DNA from: Bacteroidota bacterium
Lineage (GTDB): Bacteria; Bacteroidota; Bacteroidia; Bacteroidales; P3
Assembly: GCA_017860255.1 (NCBI GenBank)
Contig: JAFNAR010000023.1
Span: 1-42,558, forward strand
Direction: 5' to 3'
Length of the DNA stretch: 42,558 nt
Below are positions 17,014 to 27,819 of the stretch, in pieces (position 1 is the first letter of the stretch; every line of letters starts with the position of its first letter). The position numbers and the translations under genes were made by a program. Below the pieces are notes generated by a model. It did no database searches and was not told where the DNA came from. It saw only the letters and a program-made list of their open reading frames with translations.

Positions 17014-17053
17014 AGGAATAGGGTATTCTAATTATTGAATACCTATTCCTTAT
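17014..17053 (+). promoter_or_regulatory. Strong hairpin in the rplL-rpoB spacer
   Basis: Arms 17014-17028 and 17037-17050 form a 14-bp stem with one bulged G around the loop TAATTATT, followed by a weak T-rich stretch. By analogy with E. coli, where this spacer holds an attenuator and an RNase III site, it may set the ratio of ribosomal protein to polymerase mRNA. Confidence 0.6.
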
Positions 17054-17101
17054 TTGTGTTTGTAATAGTATCTTATTTTTTAACTAATTAATTTTTAAAC
17101 C

Positions 17102-20100
17102 TTGGCACATAATAAATCTAATAACATAGTAAGTTTTGCATCAGTAAAACATTTTGAATATCCTGATTTCTTAGATATTCAATTAAAATCGTTTCAAGAT
17201 TTTTTCCAACTTGAAACAAACTCTGAAAATAGAGTAAATGAAGGTCTATACAAAGTATTTTCAGAAAATTTCCCAATTTCAGATGCGAGAAATAATTTCG
17301 TTCTTGAATTTTTGGATTACTTTATTGACCCACCTCGTTATTCAATTGAAGAATGCTTGGAAAGAGGTCTAACATTTAGTGTCCCATTAAAAGCAAAATT
17401 AAAATTATTCTGTACTGACCCTGAACATGAGGATTTCGAAACAATAATACAAGATGTATATTTAGGAATGATTCCTTATATGACCCCTCGAGGCACATTT
17501 GTAATTAATGGTGCAGAAAGAGTGGTTGTATCTCAATTACATCGTTCTCCTGGAGTATTTTTCGGTACCAGCAATCATGCTAATGGAATGCAGTTATATT
17601 CTGCAAGAATTATTCCATTTAAAGGTTCATGGATGGAGTTTACAACTGACATTAACAATGTCATGTATGCTTACATAGACAGAAAGAAAAAATTACCTAT
17701 TACTACATTATTGAGAGCAATAGGATATGAAACTGATAAAGACATTTTAGAAATATTTAATCTTGCTGAAGAAGTTAAGGTCAATAAAACTTCATTAAAG
17801 AAGGTAATTGGAAGAAGACTTGCAGCAAGAGTTGTACGTGCATGGATAGAAGATTTTGTGGATGAAGATACTGGAGAAGTAGTATCTATTGAACGTACAG
17901 AAGTTATTATTGATAGAGAAACAGAATTGGCTGAAGAACATATTGAAGATATTATTCAATCTGGAGTTCAAACCATTTTGCTACATACTGATGATTCTCT
18001 TTCAAGTGACTATTCAATAATTTTTAATACACTTCAAAAGGATACGGCTAATAATGCCAAGGAAGCTGTTGAATTTATATATAGACAATTAAGAAGTGCT
18101 GAACCACCAGATGAAGAAACTGCAAGAGGTATTATTGAGAAATTATTCTTCTCAGACAAACGTTATGACTTAGGTGATGTTGGACGTTTTAGAATTAATA
18201 CCAAATTAAATCTAAAAGTTCCTGATGATGTTCACATTCTTACAAAAGAAGATATTATTTCAATTATTCAATATCTAATAGAATTAATAAATTCTAAAAC
18301 TGATGTTGATGATATTGACCACTTAAGTAACAGAAGAATTAGAACTGTTGGAGAACAACTTTATGCTCAATTTGGAGTTGGTTTAGCCCGTATGGCAAGA
18401 ACAATTCGAGAAAGAATGAACGTTAGAGATAATGAAGTGTTTACTCCTACAGACTTAATAAATGCAAAAACACTTTCATCAGTAATTAATTCATTCTTCG
18501 GGACAAATGCATTGTCTCAATTTATGGATCAAACAAATCCTCTTGCAGAGCTTACTCATAAAAGACGTATATCTGCATTAGGACCTGGAGGTTTGTCAAG
18601 AGAAAGAGCTGGATTTGAAGTACGTGACGTTCACTACACTCACTATGGAAGACTATGTACAATAGAAACTCCAGAAGGTCCAAACATTGGATTGATTTCA
18701 TCTTTATGTGTTTTTGCAAAAATAAATACTTTAGGATTCATCGAAACACCTTACTACAAGGTTCAAAATAGTAAAGTTTTGATGGATGAAGAGCCAATAT
18801 ATTTAAGTGCAGAGGAAGAAGAAGATATGATTGTTGCACAAGCAACTTCTCCAATTGCAAAGGATGGAAAACTTATAGGTAACAAAATTAAAACTCGTAA
18901 AATGGCAGATTTCCCAATTGTTGAATCTGACCAAGTACATTTAATGGACGTTGCTTCCAATCAAATTGCTTCAATTGCTGCATCACTAATTCCATTCCTT
19001 GAACACGATGATGCTAACCGTGCCTTAATGGGATCAAACATGATGCGTCAAGCTGTTCCACTTTTAAATCCTGAAATTCCAATTGTAGGAACAGGAATTG
19101 AACCTTCTGTAGCTCGTGATTCAAGAGTTTTATTGATTTCTGAAGGAGATGGTGTTGTTGAATTTGTAGATGCAGAAAAAATAACAATAAGATATAATAG
19201 AGACGAGAAAGAAAGAAAAGTTAGTTTTGACGATGACGAAAAAACATATTACTTTACTAAATTCCAAAGAACTAACCAAAGTACATCAATTAACCTTCGC
19301 CCAATTGTAAGAAAAGGTGATAAGGTTAAGAAAGGTCAAGTATTATCTGAAGGATATGCTACAAAGGATGGCTCTTTAGCATTAGGAAGAAACCTTCAAG
19401 TTGCATTTATGCCTTGGAAGGGTTATAATTATGAAGATGCTATCGTTATTTCAGAAAAGGTTGTAAAGGAAGATATATTCACTTCAGTCCATGTTGAAGA
19501 ATTTATAACAGAAGTTCGTGAAACTAAACGAGGATTGGAAGAATTAACAAAAGATATTCCAAATGTAAGTTTAGAAACAACCAAAGACCTTGATGAAAGA
19601 GGAATGATTCGTATTGGAGCTTATGTTAAAGAAGGAGATATTTTGGTAGGTAAAATTACTCCAAAAGGAGAATCTGACCCAACACCAGAAGAAAAACTTC
19701 TTAGAGCAATCTTTGGCGATAAGGCTGGAGATGTAAAAGATGCTTCAATGAAAGTACCACCATCAATAAGTGGTGTTGTTATCGATAAAAAACTCTTCAC
19801 AAGAATACTTAAAGATAAAAAATCAAGAGCTAAGGACAAAGAAATAATTAGAGAACTTAAAGATAAAAATGACAAAGAACTATTAGACTTAAAGAATAAG
19901 TTAGTAGATAAGTTATTTGTTATTTTAAGTGGAAAGGTTTCTCAAGGAGTTTATTCTGCATTTAATGAAGAGTTAATTCCTAAGAAAGCTAAGTTCAACC
20001 AAAAAATGTTGTTAGCAATAGATTATAATAATATTAATCCAAATAAGTGGACAACAGATAAGGAAACAAATGGATTAATTAAAATTTTGTTGAACAATTA

Positions 20101-20923
20101 CAATATTCGATATAGAGAAATACAAGGAGTTTTTGCAAGACAACAATTTGTTACTGCTATTGGAGATGATTTACCAACAGGCATTGTTCAAATGGCAAAA
20201 ATTTATATTGCTAAGAAGAGAAAATTGAAAGTAGGAGATAAGATGGCAGGACGACATGGTAACAAGGGTATTGTTGCTAAAATCGTTCGTGAAGAAGATA
20301 TGCCATTCTTAGAAAACGGAAAACCTGTTGATATTGTATTAAATCCACTTGGTGTTCCTTCTCGTATGAACCTTGGACAAATTTTTGAAACCGTTTTAGG
20401 TTGGGCAGGTAAAGAATTGGGAGTAAATTTCCAAACTCCAATTTTTGATGGTGCAAGTTTAGACCAAGTTAATGAATACATGAGAAAGGCTGGATTACCT
20501 GAAAATGGAAAATGTTATCTATATGATGGAGAAACAGGAGAGAAATTCCATCAAGCTGCAACAGTAGGATATATCTATATGTTGAAACTTCACCATATGA
20601 TTGATGACAAAATGCACGCTCGTTCAATTGGACCTTACTCATTAATTACTCAACAACCACTTGGAGGTAAAGCTCAATTTGGAGGTCAGCGTTTTGGGGA
20701 AATGGAAGTTTGGGCTTTGGAAGCATTTGGTGCATCTAACATACTTCAAGAGATTTTAACAGTAAAATCTGATGATGTAATTGGAAGAGCAAAGGCTTAT
20801 GAAGCAATTGTTAAAGGAGACAATATGCCAACACCTGGAATTCCGGAATCATTTAATGTTTTAATACATGAACTTAGAGGATTAGGTTTAGAAATTACGT
20901 TTGATAACAATGAAAATAACTAA
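17102..20923 (+). CDS. rpoB: DNA-directed RNA polymerase subunit beta
   Basis: The 1273-residue beta subunit carries all expected blocks: LEYPDFL-like [16 protein letters not shown] near the N-terminus, the rifampicin region [31 protein letters not shown] and the C-terminal [19 protein letters not shown]. The start is TTG (17102): a stop lies two codons upstream in frame, and the first in-frame ATG is deep inside conserved sequence. Residue 520 is Thr in [12 protein letters not shown] where nearly all bacteria have Pro. Length and similarity point to Bacteroidales. It is 42 bases before rpoC. Confidence 0.97.
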   Translation: MAHNKSNNIVSFASVKHFEYPDFLDIQLKSFQDFFQLETNSENRVNEGLYKVFSENFPISDARNNFVLEFLDYFIDPPRYSIEECLERGLTFSVPLKAKLKLFCTDPEHEDFETIIQDVYLGMIPYMTPRGTFVINGAERVVVSQLHRSPGVFFGTSNHANGMQLYSARIIPFKGSWMEFTTDINNVMYAYIDRKKKLPITTLLRAIGYETDKDILEIFNLAEEVKVNKTSLKKVIGRRLAARVVRAWIEDFVDEDTGEVVSIERTEVIIDRETELAEEHIEDIIQSGVQTILLHTDDSLSSDYSIIFNTLQKDTANNAKEAVEFIYRQLRSAEPPDEETARGIIEKLFFSDKRYDLGDVGRFRINTKLNLKVPDDVHILTKEDIISIIQYLIELINSKTDVDDIDHLSNRRIRTVGEQLYAQFGVGLARMARTIRERMNVRDNEVFTPTDLINAKTLSSVINSFFGTNALSQFMDQTNPLAELTHKRRISALGPGGLSRERAGFEVRDVHYTHYGRLCTIETPEGPNIGLISSLCVFAKINTLGFIETPYYKVQNSKVLMDEEPIYLSAEEEEDMIVAQATSPIAKDGKLIGNKIKTRKMADFPIVESDQVHLMDVASNQIASIAASLIPFLEHDDANRALMGSNMMRQAVPLLNPEIPIVGTGIEPSVARDSRVLLISEGDGVVEFVDAEKITIRYNRDEKERKVSFDDDEKTYYFTKFQRTNQSTSINLRPIVRKGDKVKKGQVLSEGYATKDGSLALGRNLQVAFMPWKGYNYEDAIVISEKVVKEDIFTSVHVEEFITEVRETKRGLEELTKDIPNVSLETTKDLDERGMIRIGAYVKEGDILVGKITPKGESDPTPEEKLLRAIFGDKAGDVKDASMKVPPSISGVVIDKKLFTRILKDKKSRAKDKEIIRELKDKNDKELLDLKNKLVDKLFVILSGKVSQGVYSAFNEELIPKKAKFNQKMLLAIDYNNINPNKWTTDKETNGLIKILLNNYNIRYREIQGVFARQQFVTAIGDDLPTGIVQMAKIYIAKKRKLKVGDKMAGRHGNKGIVAKIVREEDMPFLENGKPVDIVLNPLGVPSRMNLGQIFETVLGWAGKELGVNFQTPIFDGASLDQVNEYMRKAGLPENGKCYLYDGETGEKFHQAATVGYIYMLKLHHMIDDKMHARSIGPYSLITQQPLGGKAQFGGQRFGEMEVWALEAFGASNILQEILTVKSDDVIGRAKAYEAIVKGDNMPTPGIPESFNVLIHELRGLGLEITFDNNENN

Positions 20924-20964
20924 TCATAATTAGTTCAATAAATCATCAAGTAGCATTAAGTAAA

Positions 20965-23900
20965 ATGGCAATAAAAAAAGAAAGTTTAATAAATAGTAAT
21001 TTTAATTCGATGACAATCAGTTTGGCATCACCTGAATCAATTCTTGAACGTTCAAGAGGAGAGGTGCTCAAACCTGAAACCATCAATTATAGAACATATA
21101 AACCAGAAAGAGACGGACTTTTCTGCGAAAGAATATTTGGACCAATTAAAGATTGGGAATGTCATTGCGGAAAATATAAGAGAATTCGTTATAAAGGAAT
21201 TATTTGTGACCGTTGTGGTGTTGAAGTAACAGAGAAAAAAGTTCGTAGAGAAAGAATGGGACATATTCAATTAGTTGTTCCAGTTGCTCACATTTGGTTC
21301 TTTCGTTCTCTTCCTAACAAAATAGGTTCTTTGCTTGGTCTTAAAACAAAGGAATTGGAGCAAGTAATTTACTATGAAAAATATATTGTTGTAAATCAAG
21401 GTATATTAGAAATTGAAGGAGTTAAAAAAGGAGTGCTTTTGGATGAAACACAATATTTTGAATGCCTTGAATCTCTACCTCCAGAAAATCAACAATTAGA
21501 AGATGAAGATCCAAACAAGTTCATAGCTAAAATGGGTGCAGAAGCTCTAATTGTTCTTTTAAAGGCATTAGACTTAGATAAATTATCCTATGATTTACGT
21601 GACACTGCAAACAAAGAAACTTCACAACAAAGAAAACAAGATGCCTTAAAGAGATTAAATGTTGTTGAAGCTTTTCGTGATTCGCAAAGCCGAATAGAAA
21701 ACCGTCCAGAATGGATGATAGTTCAAGTTGTACCTGTAATTCCACCAGAATTACGTCCACTTGTTCCTCTTGACGGAGGACGTTTTGCAACTTCTGACTT
21801 AAATGACTTATATAGAAGAGTTATTATTAGAAATAACCGTTTGAAAAGATTGATTGAGATTAAAGCTCCTGATGTAATTATGCGTAATGAAAAACGTATG
21901 TTGCAAGAAGCTGTTGACTCTTTATTTGACAATTCAAGAAAGGTTAGTTCTGTTAAATCAGATTCTAATAGAGCTTTAAAATCACTTTCCGATAGTTTGA
22001 AAGGAAAGCAAGGACGTTTTCGTCAAAACTTATTAGGAAAACGTGTTGACTACTCTGGCCGTTCAGTAATCGTTGTAGGTCCAGACTTACAATTGCATGA
22101 ATGTGGTTTGCCAAAAGATATGGCTTCAGAGCTTTTCAAACCATTTATTATTAGAAAAATTCTTGAAAGAGGAATAGTTAAAACTGTTAAATCAGCAAAG
22201 AAGATTGTAGATAGAAGAGATCCTGTTGTTTGGGAAATTTTGGAAAACATATTAAAAGGACACCCAGTTCTATTAAATCGTGCTCCAACTCTTCACCGTT
22301 TAGGTATTCAAGCATTCCAACCTCGTTTGGTTGAAGGTAAGGCTATTCGTCTTCACCCACTTGTTTGTTCTGCTTTCAATGCTGACTTTGATGGTGACCA
22401 AATGGCTGTTCACGTTCCACTTGGAAATGCTGCTGTTTTGGAAGCTCAACTTCTTATGCTTGCTTCACATAATATTCTTAACCCTGCTAATGGAGCTCCA
22501 ATCACAGTTCCTTCTCAAGATATGGTTCTTGGTCTATATTATATGACCAAAGCAAGAGTATCTGATGAAGAAAGAAAGATGAAGGGAGAAGGAAAAGTGT
22601 TTTATTCTCCAGAAGAAGTTCAAATTGCTTATAATGAAGATGCAGTTGACTTACATGCTAACATTAAGCTAAGAAGAACCTTTGTTAAGGATGGTGAACA
22701 AAAAACAGAAAGAATAGATACCACTGTAGGTAGAGTATTGTTAAATATGGTTATTCCAGAAGAATATGGTTATGTAAATCAAGTTTTGAAGAAAACAATT
22801 CTAAGGGATATTCTTGGAGACATTCTAAAAGTTTGTGGAACCCAAAAAACTGCTCAATTCCTTGATGATATCAAAAACTTAGGATACAGAATGGCGTTTA
22901 GAGGAGGACTATCATTCAATTTGGGAGATGTTATTATTCCAGAAGAAAAGGCAGTTCTTATTGAAAAAGCTAATAAAGAAGTAGATGATGTTGTGTTAAA
23001 CTACCAAATGGGGCTTATCACAAACAATGAAAGATATAATCAAATCATTGACGTTTGGACAAACACTAACCGTGACTTGACCAATGTTGTAATGAAACAG
23101 GTTGCAAAAGATAGACAAGGTTTCAACCCAGTTTACATGATGTTGGACTCAGGAGCTCGTGGATCTAAAGAACAAATTCGTCAGCTTTCTGGTATGCGTG
23201 GACTGATGGCAAAACCTCAAAAATCTGGTGCAACAGGAGCTGAAATTATTGAAAACCCGATTGTGTCAAACTTCAAAGAAGGACTAAGCGTGTTGGAATA
23301 CTTTATTTCAACTCACGGTGCTCGTAAGGGTTTGGCCGATACAGCTTTGAAAACTGCTGACGCAGGATACTTAACACGTCGTTTGGTTGACGTTGCTCAA
23401 GATGTTATTATTTCTGATGAAGACTGTGGAACATTAAGAGGTATTCCAACAACAGCTCTTAAGAAGAATGAAGAAATTGTTCAAACACTTTACGATAGAA
23501 TTTTAGGTAGAGTAACTCTTCACGACATTGTTCATCCTCAAACAGGAAAAATAATTGCTCGTGCAGGAGAAGAACTAACAGAAGAAATATGTAAGGAAGT
23601 TGAAGATTCTCCTATTGAAGAAGTAGAAATTCGTTCAGTATTGACTTGTGAATCTAAACATGGAGTTTGTGCAAAATGTTATGGACGTAACTTAGCTTAC
23701 GGAAGAATGGTTCAAAAGGGAGAAGCTGTAGGTGTTATTGCCGCACAATCAATTGGAGAACCAGGAACACAGTTAACACTTCGTACCTTCCACGTTGGGG
23801 GGGTTGCTGGAGGAAACATTGGAACCACTTCAAAAATTATAGCTAAATATAATGGTTTACTAATAATTGATGAATTACGTTCTGTTGAATACAAAGCTCC

Positions 23901-25278
23901 AGATAAAGAAGATTGCCAAATCGTAATTGGTCGTTCTGCTGAATATAGAATAATTGATGAAAATACAGATTCAGTATTAGCCTCAGGTAATATTCCTTAT
24001 GGAGCAAGACTATATTATGATGACAAATCACAAGTTAAGAAAGGTGATTTGATTGTTGAATGGGACCCATACAATGCAGTTATCATAACAGAAGTTACTG
24101 GAAAGGTTTCATTTGAAAGTATTATTGAAGGTATTACCTTTAGAGTTGAATCAGATGACCAAACAGGACTTCAAGATAAAGTAGTTATTGAATCTCGTCA
24201 AAAAGCTAAAAATCCAGCAATATGTATAGTTAATTCAACTGGAGATATACTTAAGGTATACGATATACCTGTTGGAGCTCACTTAATGGTGGAAGATGGA
24301 CAAAAGCTAAAGGCTGGAGACACCTTAGTTAAAATCCCTCGTTCATTTGGAAAAGCAGGCGATATCACTGGAGGTCTTCCAAGAGTAACCGAGTTGTTTG
24401 AAGCAAGAAATCCTTCTGACCCTGCAGTTGTTGCCGAAATTGATGGAGTTGTTTCATTCACAAAAAAACTTAAGAGAGGAAATCGTGAAATTGTTATCAC
24501 AAGCAAAACTGGAGAAACACGCTCATATCTTGTTTCCACATCAAAGCAAATTCTTGCACAAGAAAATGACTTTGTGAAAGCAGGAGCACCACTTTGCGAA
24601 GGAGCAATCACACCGGCAGATATTCTTGCTGTAAAAGGACCAATGAGAGTTCAAGAATATATTGTTAATGAAGTTCAAGAAGTTTACCGTTTACAAGGGG
24701 TAAAAATTAATGATAAGCACTTTGAAGTAATTGTACGTCAAATGATGCGTAAAGTTGAAATTGATGACCCAGGCGATACAAATTTCCTTGAAGGAGAAAT
24801 TGCAAACAAGCTTGACTTCAACGAACAAAATGATAATATATTTGGCATGAAGGTTATCGAAGACCAAGGAGATAGCGAATTGTATGTTAATGGACAAATC
24901 ATAAGTGCAAGAAAACTAAGAGATGAAAATTCTTCCCTAAAACGTAAGGATAAAGCTCAAATAGTTGCACGTGATGCACAGCCAGCAACAGCACGTCAAA
25001 TTCTTCAAGGTATAACAAGAGCCTCTTTACAAACTAAGAGTTATCTATCAGCAGCTTCATTCCAGGAAACAACAAAAGTTCTTACAGATGCAGCAATCAA
25101 TGCTAAACAAGATGACCTGTTAGGTTTGAAAGAAAACGTTTTGGTAGGACACTTAATTCCTGCAGGAACAGGATTGAAAGAATACAGAAATGCTTTCGTT
25201 GCCAACAAACAACAATTGGAAGAACTAATTGCACAAAATGCCCCTTCAAAAAGAGGTAGAAAAGCAAAAGAAGAATAG
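20965..25278 (+). CDS. rpoC: DNA-directed RNA polymerase subunit beta'
   Basis: The 1437-residue catalytic subunit shows the N-terminal zinc ribbon (Cys66, 68, 81, 84), the active-site motif NADFDGD (472-478) that holds Mg2+, the second zinc site ([14 protein letters not shown]), and the trigger-loop/bridge segment [16 protein letters not shown]. The C-terminal tail is Lys/Arg-rich. A run of seven G residues (23797-23803) lies inside the GG codons of HVGGVAGG and keeps the frame. No break or insertion is seen; length is usual for Bacteroidota. Confidence 0.98.
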   Translation: MAIKKESLINSNFNSMTISLASPESILERSRGEVLKPETINYRTYKPERDGLFCERIFGPIKDWECHCGKYKRIRYKGIICDRCGVEVTEKKVRRERMGHIQLVVPVAHIWFFRSLPNKIGSLLGLKTKELEQVIYYEKYIVVNQGILEIEGVKKGVLLDETQYFECLESLPPENQQLEDEDPNKFIAKMGAEALIVLLKALDLDKLSYDLRDTANKETSQQRKQDALKRLNVVEAFRDSQSRIENRPEWMIVQVVPVIPPELRPLVPLDGGRFATSDLNDLYRRVIIRNNRLKRLIEIKAPDVIMRNEKRMLQEAVDSLFDNSRKVSSVKSDSNRALKSLSDSLKGKQGRFRQNLLGKRVDYSGRSVIVVGPDLQLHECGLPKDMASELFKPFIIRKILERGIVKTVKSAKKIVDRRDPVVWEILENILKGHPVLLNRAPTLHRLGIQAFQPRLVEGKAIRLHPLVCSAFNADFDGDQMAVHVPLGNAAVLEAQLLMLASHNILNPANGAPITVPSQDMVLGLYYMTKARVSDEERKMKGEGKVFYSPEEVQIAYNEDAVDLHANIKLRRTFVKDGEQKTERIDTTVGRVLLNMVIPEEYGYVNQVLKKTILRDILGDILKVCGTQKTAQFLDDIKNLGYRMAFRGGLSFNLGDVIIPEEKAVLIEKANKEVDDVVLNYQMGLITNNERYNQIIDVWTNTNRDLTNVVMKQVAKDRQGFNPVYMMLDSGARGSKEQIRQLSGMRGLMAKPQKSGATGAEIIENPIVSNFKEGLSVLEYFISTHGARKGLADTALKTADAGYLTRRLVDVAQDVIISDEDCGTLRGIPTTALKKNEEIVQTLYDRILGRVTLHDIVHPQTGKIIARAGEELTEEICKEVEDSPIEEVEIRSVLTCESKHGVCAKCYGRNLAYGRMVQKGEAVGVIAAQSIGEPGTQLTLRTFHVGGVAGGNIGTTSKIIAKYNGLLIIDELRSVEYKAPDKEDCQIVIGRSAEYRIIDENTDSVLASGNIPYGARLYYDDKSQVKKGDLIVEWDPYNAVIITEVTGKVSFESIIEGITFRVESDDQTGLQDKVVIESRQKAKNPAICIVNSTGDILKVYDIPVGAHLMVEDGQKLKAGDTLVKIPRSFGKAGDITGGLPRVTELFEARNPSDPAVVAEIDGVVSFTKKLKRGNREIVITSKTGETRSYLVSTSKQILAQENDFVKAGAPLCEGAITPADILAVKGPMRVQEYIVNEVQEVYRLQGVKINDKHFEVIVRQMMRKVEIDDPGDTNFLEGEIANKLDFNEQNDNIFGMKVIEDQGDSELYVNGQIISARKLRDENSSLKRKDKAQIVARDAQPATARQILQGITRASLQTKSYLSAASFQETTKVLTDAAINAKQDDLLGLKENVLVGHLIPAGTGLKEYRNAFVANKQQLEELIAQNAPSKRGRKAKEE

Positions 25279-25295
25279 ATAATAAATTGATTGAG

Positions 25296-25595
25296 ATGGA
25301 AAATAAAGAACAAAAAATGGATATTGAATTACCTGTTGAAGTAGCACCAGGAATTTACACTAACCTACAACTAATAACTCATTCCTCAACCGAGTTTATT
25401 ATAGATTTTATTCAAGTTTTGCCAGGAGTTCCAAAGGCACAAGTTCGCTCTCGTGCAATACTTTCTCCTCAACATGCAAAAAGATTTCTTTATGCATTGA
25501 AAGAGAATATTGAAAAGTACGAACAGCAAAATGGAGTAATAACTGAACCTGATCAAGCTATTCCATATCAAATGAACCCAATGGGAAAAGCATAA
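25296..25595 (+). CDS. DUF3467 protein
   Basis: This 99-residue acidic protein is 17 bases after rpoC. It matches the DUF3467 family by its IYTNLQLITHSSTEFIIDF, PQHAKRFLYALKENI and surrounding residues, a family typically found right after rpoC in Bacteroidota. Its function is not established. I chose the ATG at 25296; TTG 25287 is the alternative. Cotranscription with rpoBC and the strong terminator directly after suggest a role linked to transcription, which is inference only. Confidence 0.88.
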   Translation: MENKEQKMDIELPVEVAPGIYTNLQLITHSSTEFIIDFIQVLPGVPKAQVRSRAILSPQHAKRFLYALKENIEKYEQQNGVITEPDQAIPYQMNPMGKA

Positions 25596-25620
25596 GAAAC
25601 TTTTTATCTATAAATATTAA

Positions 25621-25658
25621 AAAGAGCGTAGTTGAATTTTCAATTATGCTCTTTTTTT
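25621..25658 (+). terminator. Terminator of the RNA polymerase operon
   Basis: Arms 25621-25635 and 25640-25654 form a 15-bp stem (two G-T pairs) with an ATTT loop, ending in a run of T. It is among the strongest hairpins in the window and marks the end of the tRNA-tuf-rpoBC operon. Confidence 0.9.
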
Positions 25659-25982
25659 GTTCACTTAAATGATTAATAAAAGTATTCTTTAGCCTTATTA
25701 CCAAAAACATCAATCATAGCTAAAAATAAGTCAAGTTTATTTTAAAATAAGTCAAGGATATTTTTATTTAAGTCCCTTATATTTTTATTTATGATTGACT
25801 TATTTTTCATTATGATTGAGTTTTTTATAACTCCTTATTTCATTTTACTAAAACGCTGTTTTAATTTACTAACTCTTTACTTTAATAAATTCTTTCTTTG
25901 TTTTATTTTACTAAAGTAAGGTTTTATTCTAACCTTGTTTTTTTTGCTTATATAAGTAGGGGAAAAACAAAGGATGATAATT

Positions 25983-26039
25983 GATATAAAAAGTTAATAA
26001 GTTAATAAAAAGAGCCCAAAAATGAAAAGTGTTTTTGAA
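25983..26039 (+). repeat. Island direct repeat, copy 1
   Basis: This 57-base segment matches 27466-27520 with few changes. A 22-base core (25993-26014) is identical and contains the tandem octamer GTTAATAA twice. The two copies bracket both unrecognised secreted-protein genes. Confidence 0.8.
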
Positions 26040-26070
26040 ACAGATAGAATAAAATACTTCTATTTAAAAT

Positions 26071-26091
26071 AAAACCATTAACTTTGGTTTT
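26071..26091 (+). promoter_or_regulatory. Inverted repeat over a -7-like box
   Basis: AAAACCA (26071-26077) and TGGTTTT (26085-26091) are perfect inverted repeats 7 bases apart. TAACTTTG (26079-26086), a TAnnTTTG match, lies between and over them, so this may be a promoter with an operator. No TTTG was found at the right distance upstream. Confidence 0.35.
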
Positions 26092-26158
26092 GGAAATTAT
26101 ATACAAAATAATCCAGTAAAAGAAGAAATTCCAGCACAACGTGAATATAAATTGCAAT

Positions 26159-26731
26159 ATGAAAAGAATAATAATATTTTTAGGATTGATACTTTGTTGT
26201 TTATTTTATGCAAAAGCACAGAATGACTCAACAATAAATAATAAAAAAGCTAAAATTGACACTAATTTTATTTACAAGATAACTGAACATCCAAGTTTAG
26301 GTAGATGGTATGTATTTCCAGTAACATTAGATTGTAATGGGAAGAAAATTAAAGTAATAGTTGATAATGGATATTTCTACAGGTGTTTAGAAAAGAAATT
26401 TGGATTTACACAAGAAGAATATAAAGCATATATTAGAGATGTTTTGATAAATGAAAAAACTATACCATTTTGTTTAGAAGAACGAATTGATTGCAAGTTA
26501 TCAAAGATACTTATGGAAGAAATAGAATATTATAACAATACATACATAAATGAGTATAGAAAAGATATGGATAAATTCTTAAAATGGGCTTTTGATGAAA
26601 ATAGTATTTTGACAAAAGAAAAATTTACAGGTATGATAGTTGAAATATTATTCGAAAATAATATAGCTATTAAACCATCTTGCGAAGCTCCTTATTATGT
26701 TTATTATAAAAGTGATGAAATTCCTTGGTAA
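26159..26731 (+). CDS. Unrecognised secreted protein
   Basis: I do not recognise this 190-residue protein. It begins with a clear signal peptide (MKRIIIFLGLILCCLFYAKA, cleavage near residue 20), so it is exported. The mature part is rich in Lys, Glu, Ile and aromatic residues and contains four Cys after the signal. The ATG at 26159 is preferred over GTG 26141 because it places the signal peptide at the start. It sits in the island bracketed by direct repeats and is 69 bases before a second small secreted protein. The motif TTTGGAGTTG occurs 17 bases after its stop. Confidence 0.75.
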   Translation: MKRIIIFLGLILCCLFYAKAQNDSTINNKKAKIDTNFIYKITEHPSLGRWYVFPVTLDCNGKKIKVIVDNGYFYRCLEKKFGFTQEEYKAYIRDVLINEKTIPFCLEERIDCKLSKILMEEIEYYNNTYINEYRKDMDKFLKWAFDENSILTKEKFTGMIVEILFENNIAIKPSCEAPYYVYYKSDEIPW

Positions 26732-26747
26732 AGGGTAATGTCTCAGA

Positions 26748-26780
26748 TTTGGAGTTGATTATATAATTCGTTGAAAACAT
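26748..26780 (+). repeat. Post-gene repeat, copy 1
   Basis: TTTGGAGTTG followed by an AT-rich stretch and TTGAAAAC lies 17 bases after the stop of the first secreted-protein gene. A close relative lies 19 bases after the stop of the second. The shared 3' flank suggests that the two genes arose or moved as similar cassettes. Confidence 0.55.
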
Positions 26781-26800
26781 TTAGAATAAAATAATTAGAT

Positions 26801-27367
26801 ATGAAAAAGAATTTGTTGTTTTGTTTTTTGCTTATAAGTAGTTTTGCTTTTAGTTCTAATTTAACAAATAAGGATACAATACCTGATAAACTAATAACTA
26901 AGATTAATGGAGGATATTTATTTCAATATTACACGCCAGTAAAACAAACACGTGATGAAGAACGATATTTTCCAATGTTTTTTAAAATGATTTTTCCAAA
27001 GTCATATAAGAGTTTCAGTATTTTCCCAGAACAACATTTCTTTTTTAAGTTCAAAAGCAAACAATATATTGTTATTTATTATGACTATCACGACTATTTT
27101 GATACAGTTTCTCAGAATATTGATACTGTGTATTTGGTTAATAAATCTGTTATTGATAGTATTTTTGAAAGCTATGCCAGTGCGGAGATGAGAGAATATA
27201 TTAGAAAAGAGATTAGAATAAGAGAAGATAGATTTAATAAAATAGTCAGAAGAAAAGGAGTAACTTTTTTATTGTGTAATATAAAAGAAGAAGAGTTAAA
27301 GATGTTTGAACAAAGTATTGACTCTTTTAATATTATTAGACCTTATAGAATAGACAAGAGGTTATAA
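26801..27367 (+). CDS. Unrecognised secreted protein
   Basis: I do not recognise this 188-residue protein. It has a signal peptide (about 1-18, MKKNLLFCFLLISSFAFS) and a basic, aromatic-rich mature part (YFPMFFKMIFPKSYKSF, then IVIYYDYHDYFD). The C-terminal half is probably helical and charged. It has no clear similarity to its neighbour at 26159, though both are of like size and exported. It is probably cotranscribed with that gene. Copy 2 of the island direct repeat begins 99 bases after its stop. Confidence 0.75.
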   Translation: MKKNLLFCFLLISSFAFSSNLTNKDTIPDKLITKINGGYLFQYYTPVKQTRDEERYFPMFFKMIFPKSYKSFSIFPEQHFFFKFKSKQYIVIYYDYHDYFDTVSQNIDTVYLVNKSVIDSIFESYASAEMREYIRKEIRIREDRFNKIVRRKGVTFLLCNIKEEELKMFEQSIDSFNIIRPYRIDKRL

Positions 27368-27385
27368 TATGATAGTTATATAGTA

Positions 27386-27419
27386 TTTGGAGTTGGGAAT
27401 GTAATTAATTGAGAAAACA
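27386..27419 (+). repeat. Post-gene repeat, copy 2
   Basis: TTTGGAGTTG at 27386-27395, then TAATTAATTGAGAAAAC, is related to 26748-26780 and lies at almost the same distance (19 against 17 bases) from the preceding stop codon. Confidence 0.55.
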
Positions 27420-27430
27420 AGGTTTAATTA

Positions 27431-27470
27431 ATATCTATTTTATCTCTTACTTGAAAAAGAGAATAGATAT
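27431..27470 (+). promoter_or_regulatory. Hairpin at the edge of direct repeat copy 2
   Basis: ATATCTAT (27431-27438) pairs with ATAGATAT (27463-27470), and the inner TCTCTT (27443-27448) pairs with AAGAGA (27457-27462), leaving a four-base bulge. No T-tract follows on the plus strand. Its 3' arm overlaps the start of the direct repeat. Confidence 0.5.
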
Positions 27471-27520
27471 AAAAGTTAATAAGTTAATAAAAAGAGGTCA
27501 AAAAAGAAAAGTGTCTTGAA
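27466..27520 (+). repeat. Island direct repeat, copy 2
   Basis: This 55-base segment matches 25983-26039; the identical 22-base core is 27475-27496. The copies start 1483 bases apart and enclose two secreted-protein genes. Confidence 0.8.
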
Positions 27521-27819
27521 TAGTTGTCGAAAAATACTTTTCAAAAAAGGGTGTTTTTTATTAACTTTATAGACTATCTCCCCATCGAAAAAGGATAATT
27601 ATCTCGTACTATTTTCCAATAATGTTTTTTTTGGTAGTGCGTGATATGATTTCAGCACTATGAATTGGATAATCTTATAATGTATTTGCTTGGTGTAAAA
27701 GATTTGAGGTTGATTTTCTGGGTAGTTCGGTAACATTGATTATTAAAATTAATTTTCTCCAAAAAATCTAAGATTATAATATTGTGGTTTTTTAGTGCTG
27801 GTCTGTATTTTTAAGGGGA

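Larger units (their letters stand above)
25660..26158. other. 500-base AT-rich non-coding stretch with small repeats
   Basis: No gene was supported. It contains two direct copies of AAAATAAGTCAAG (about 25723 and 25745) and an inverted relative TTGACTTATTTTT (about 25795), TATGATTGA twice, a 6-bp hairpin AAGGTT/AACCTT followed by eight T (25918-25945, possible weak terminator), copy 1 of the island direct repeat (25983-26039), and the inverted repeat AAAACCA/TGGTTTT (26071-26091) over a TAACTTTG box that may be the promoter of the next gene. Confidence 0.6.

Noticed and set aside
23797-23803. Run of seven G in rpoC as a frameshift or slippage site
   Set aside because: The reading frame is intact and the run encodes conserved Gly residues in the HVGGVAGG segment. 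Nothing suggests programmed slippage.
26068-26226. Open frame overlapping the start of the first secreted-protein gene, encoding NFGFGNYIQNN and more
   Set aside because: It has no start codon and overlaps the signal peptide of the better gene in another frame. It could be a degraded gene tail, but nothing confirms this.
27635-27660. Bulged hairpin TAGTGC/GCACTA as a riboswitch upstream of glnN
   Set aside because: It lies over 220 bases before the probable transcription start and matches no riboswitch pattern I know.
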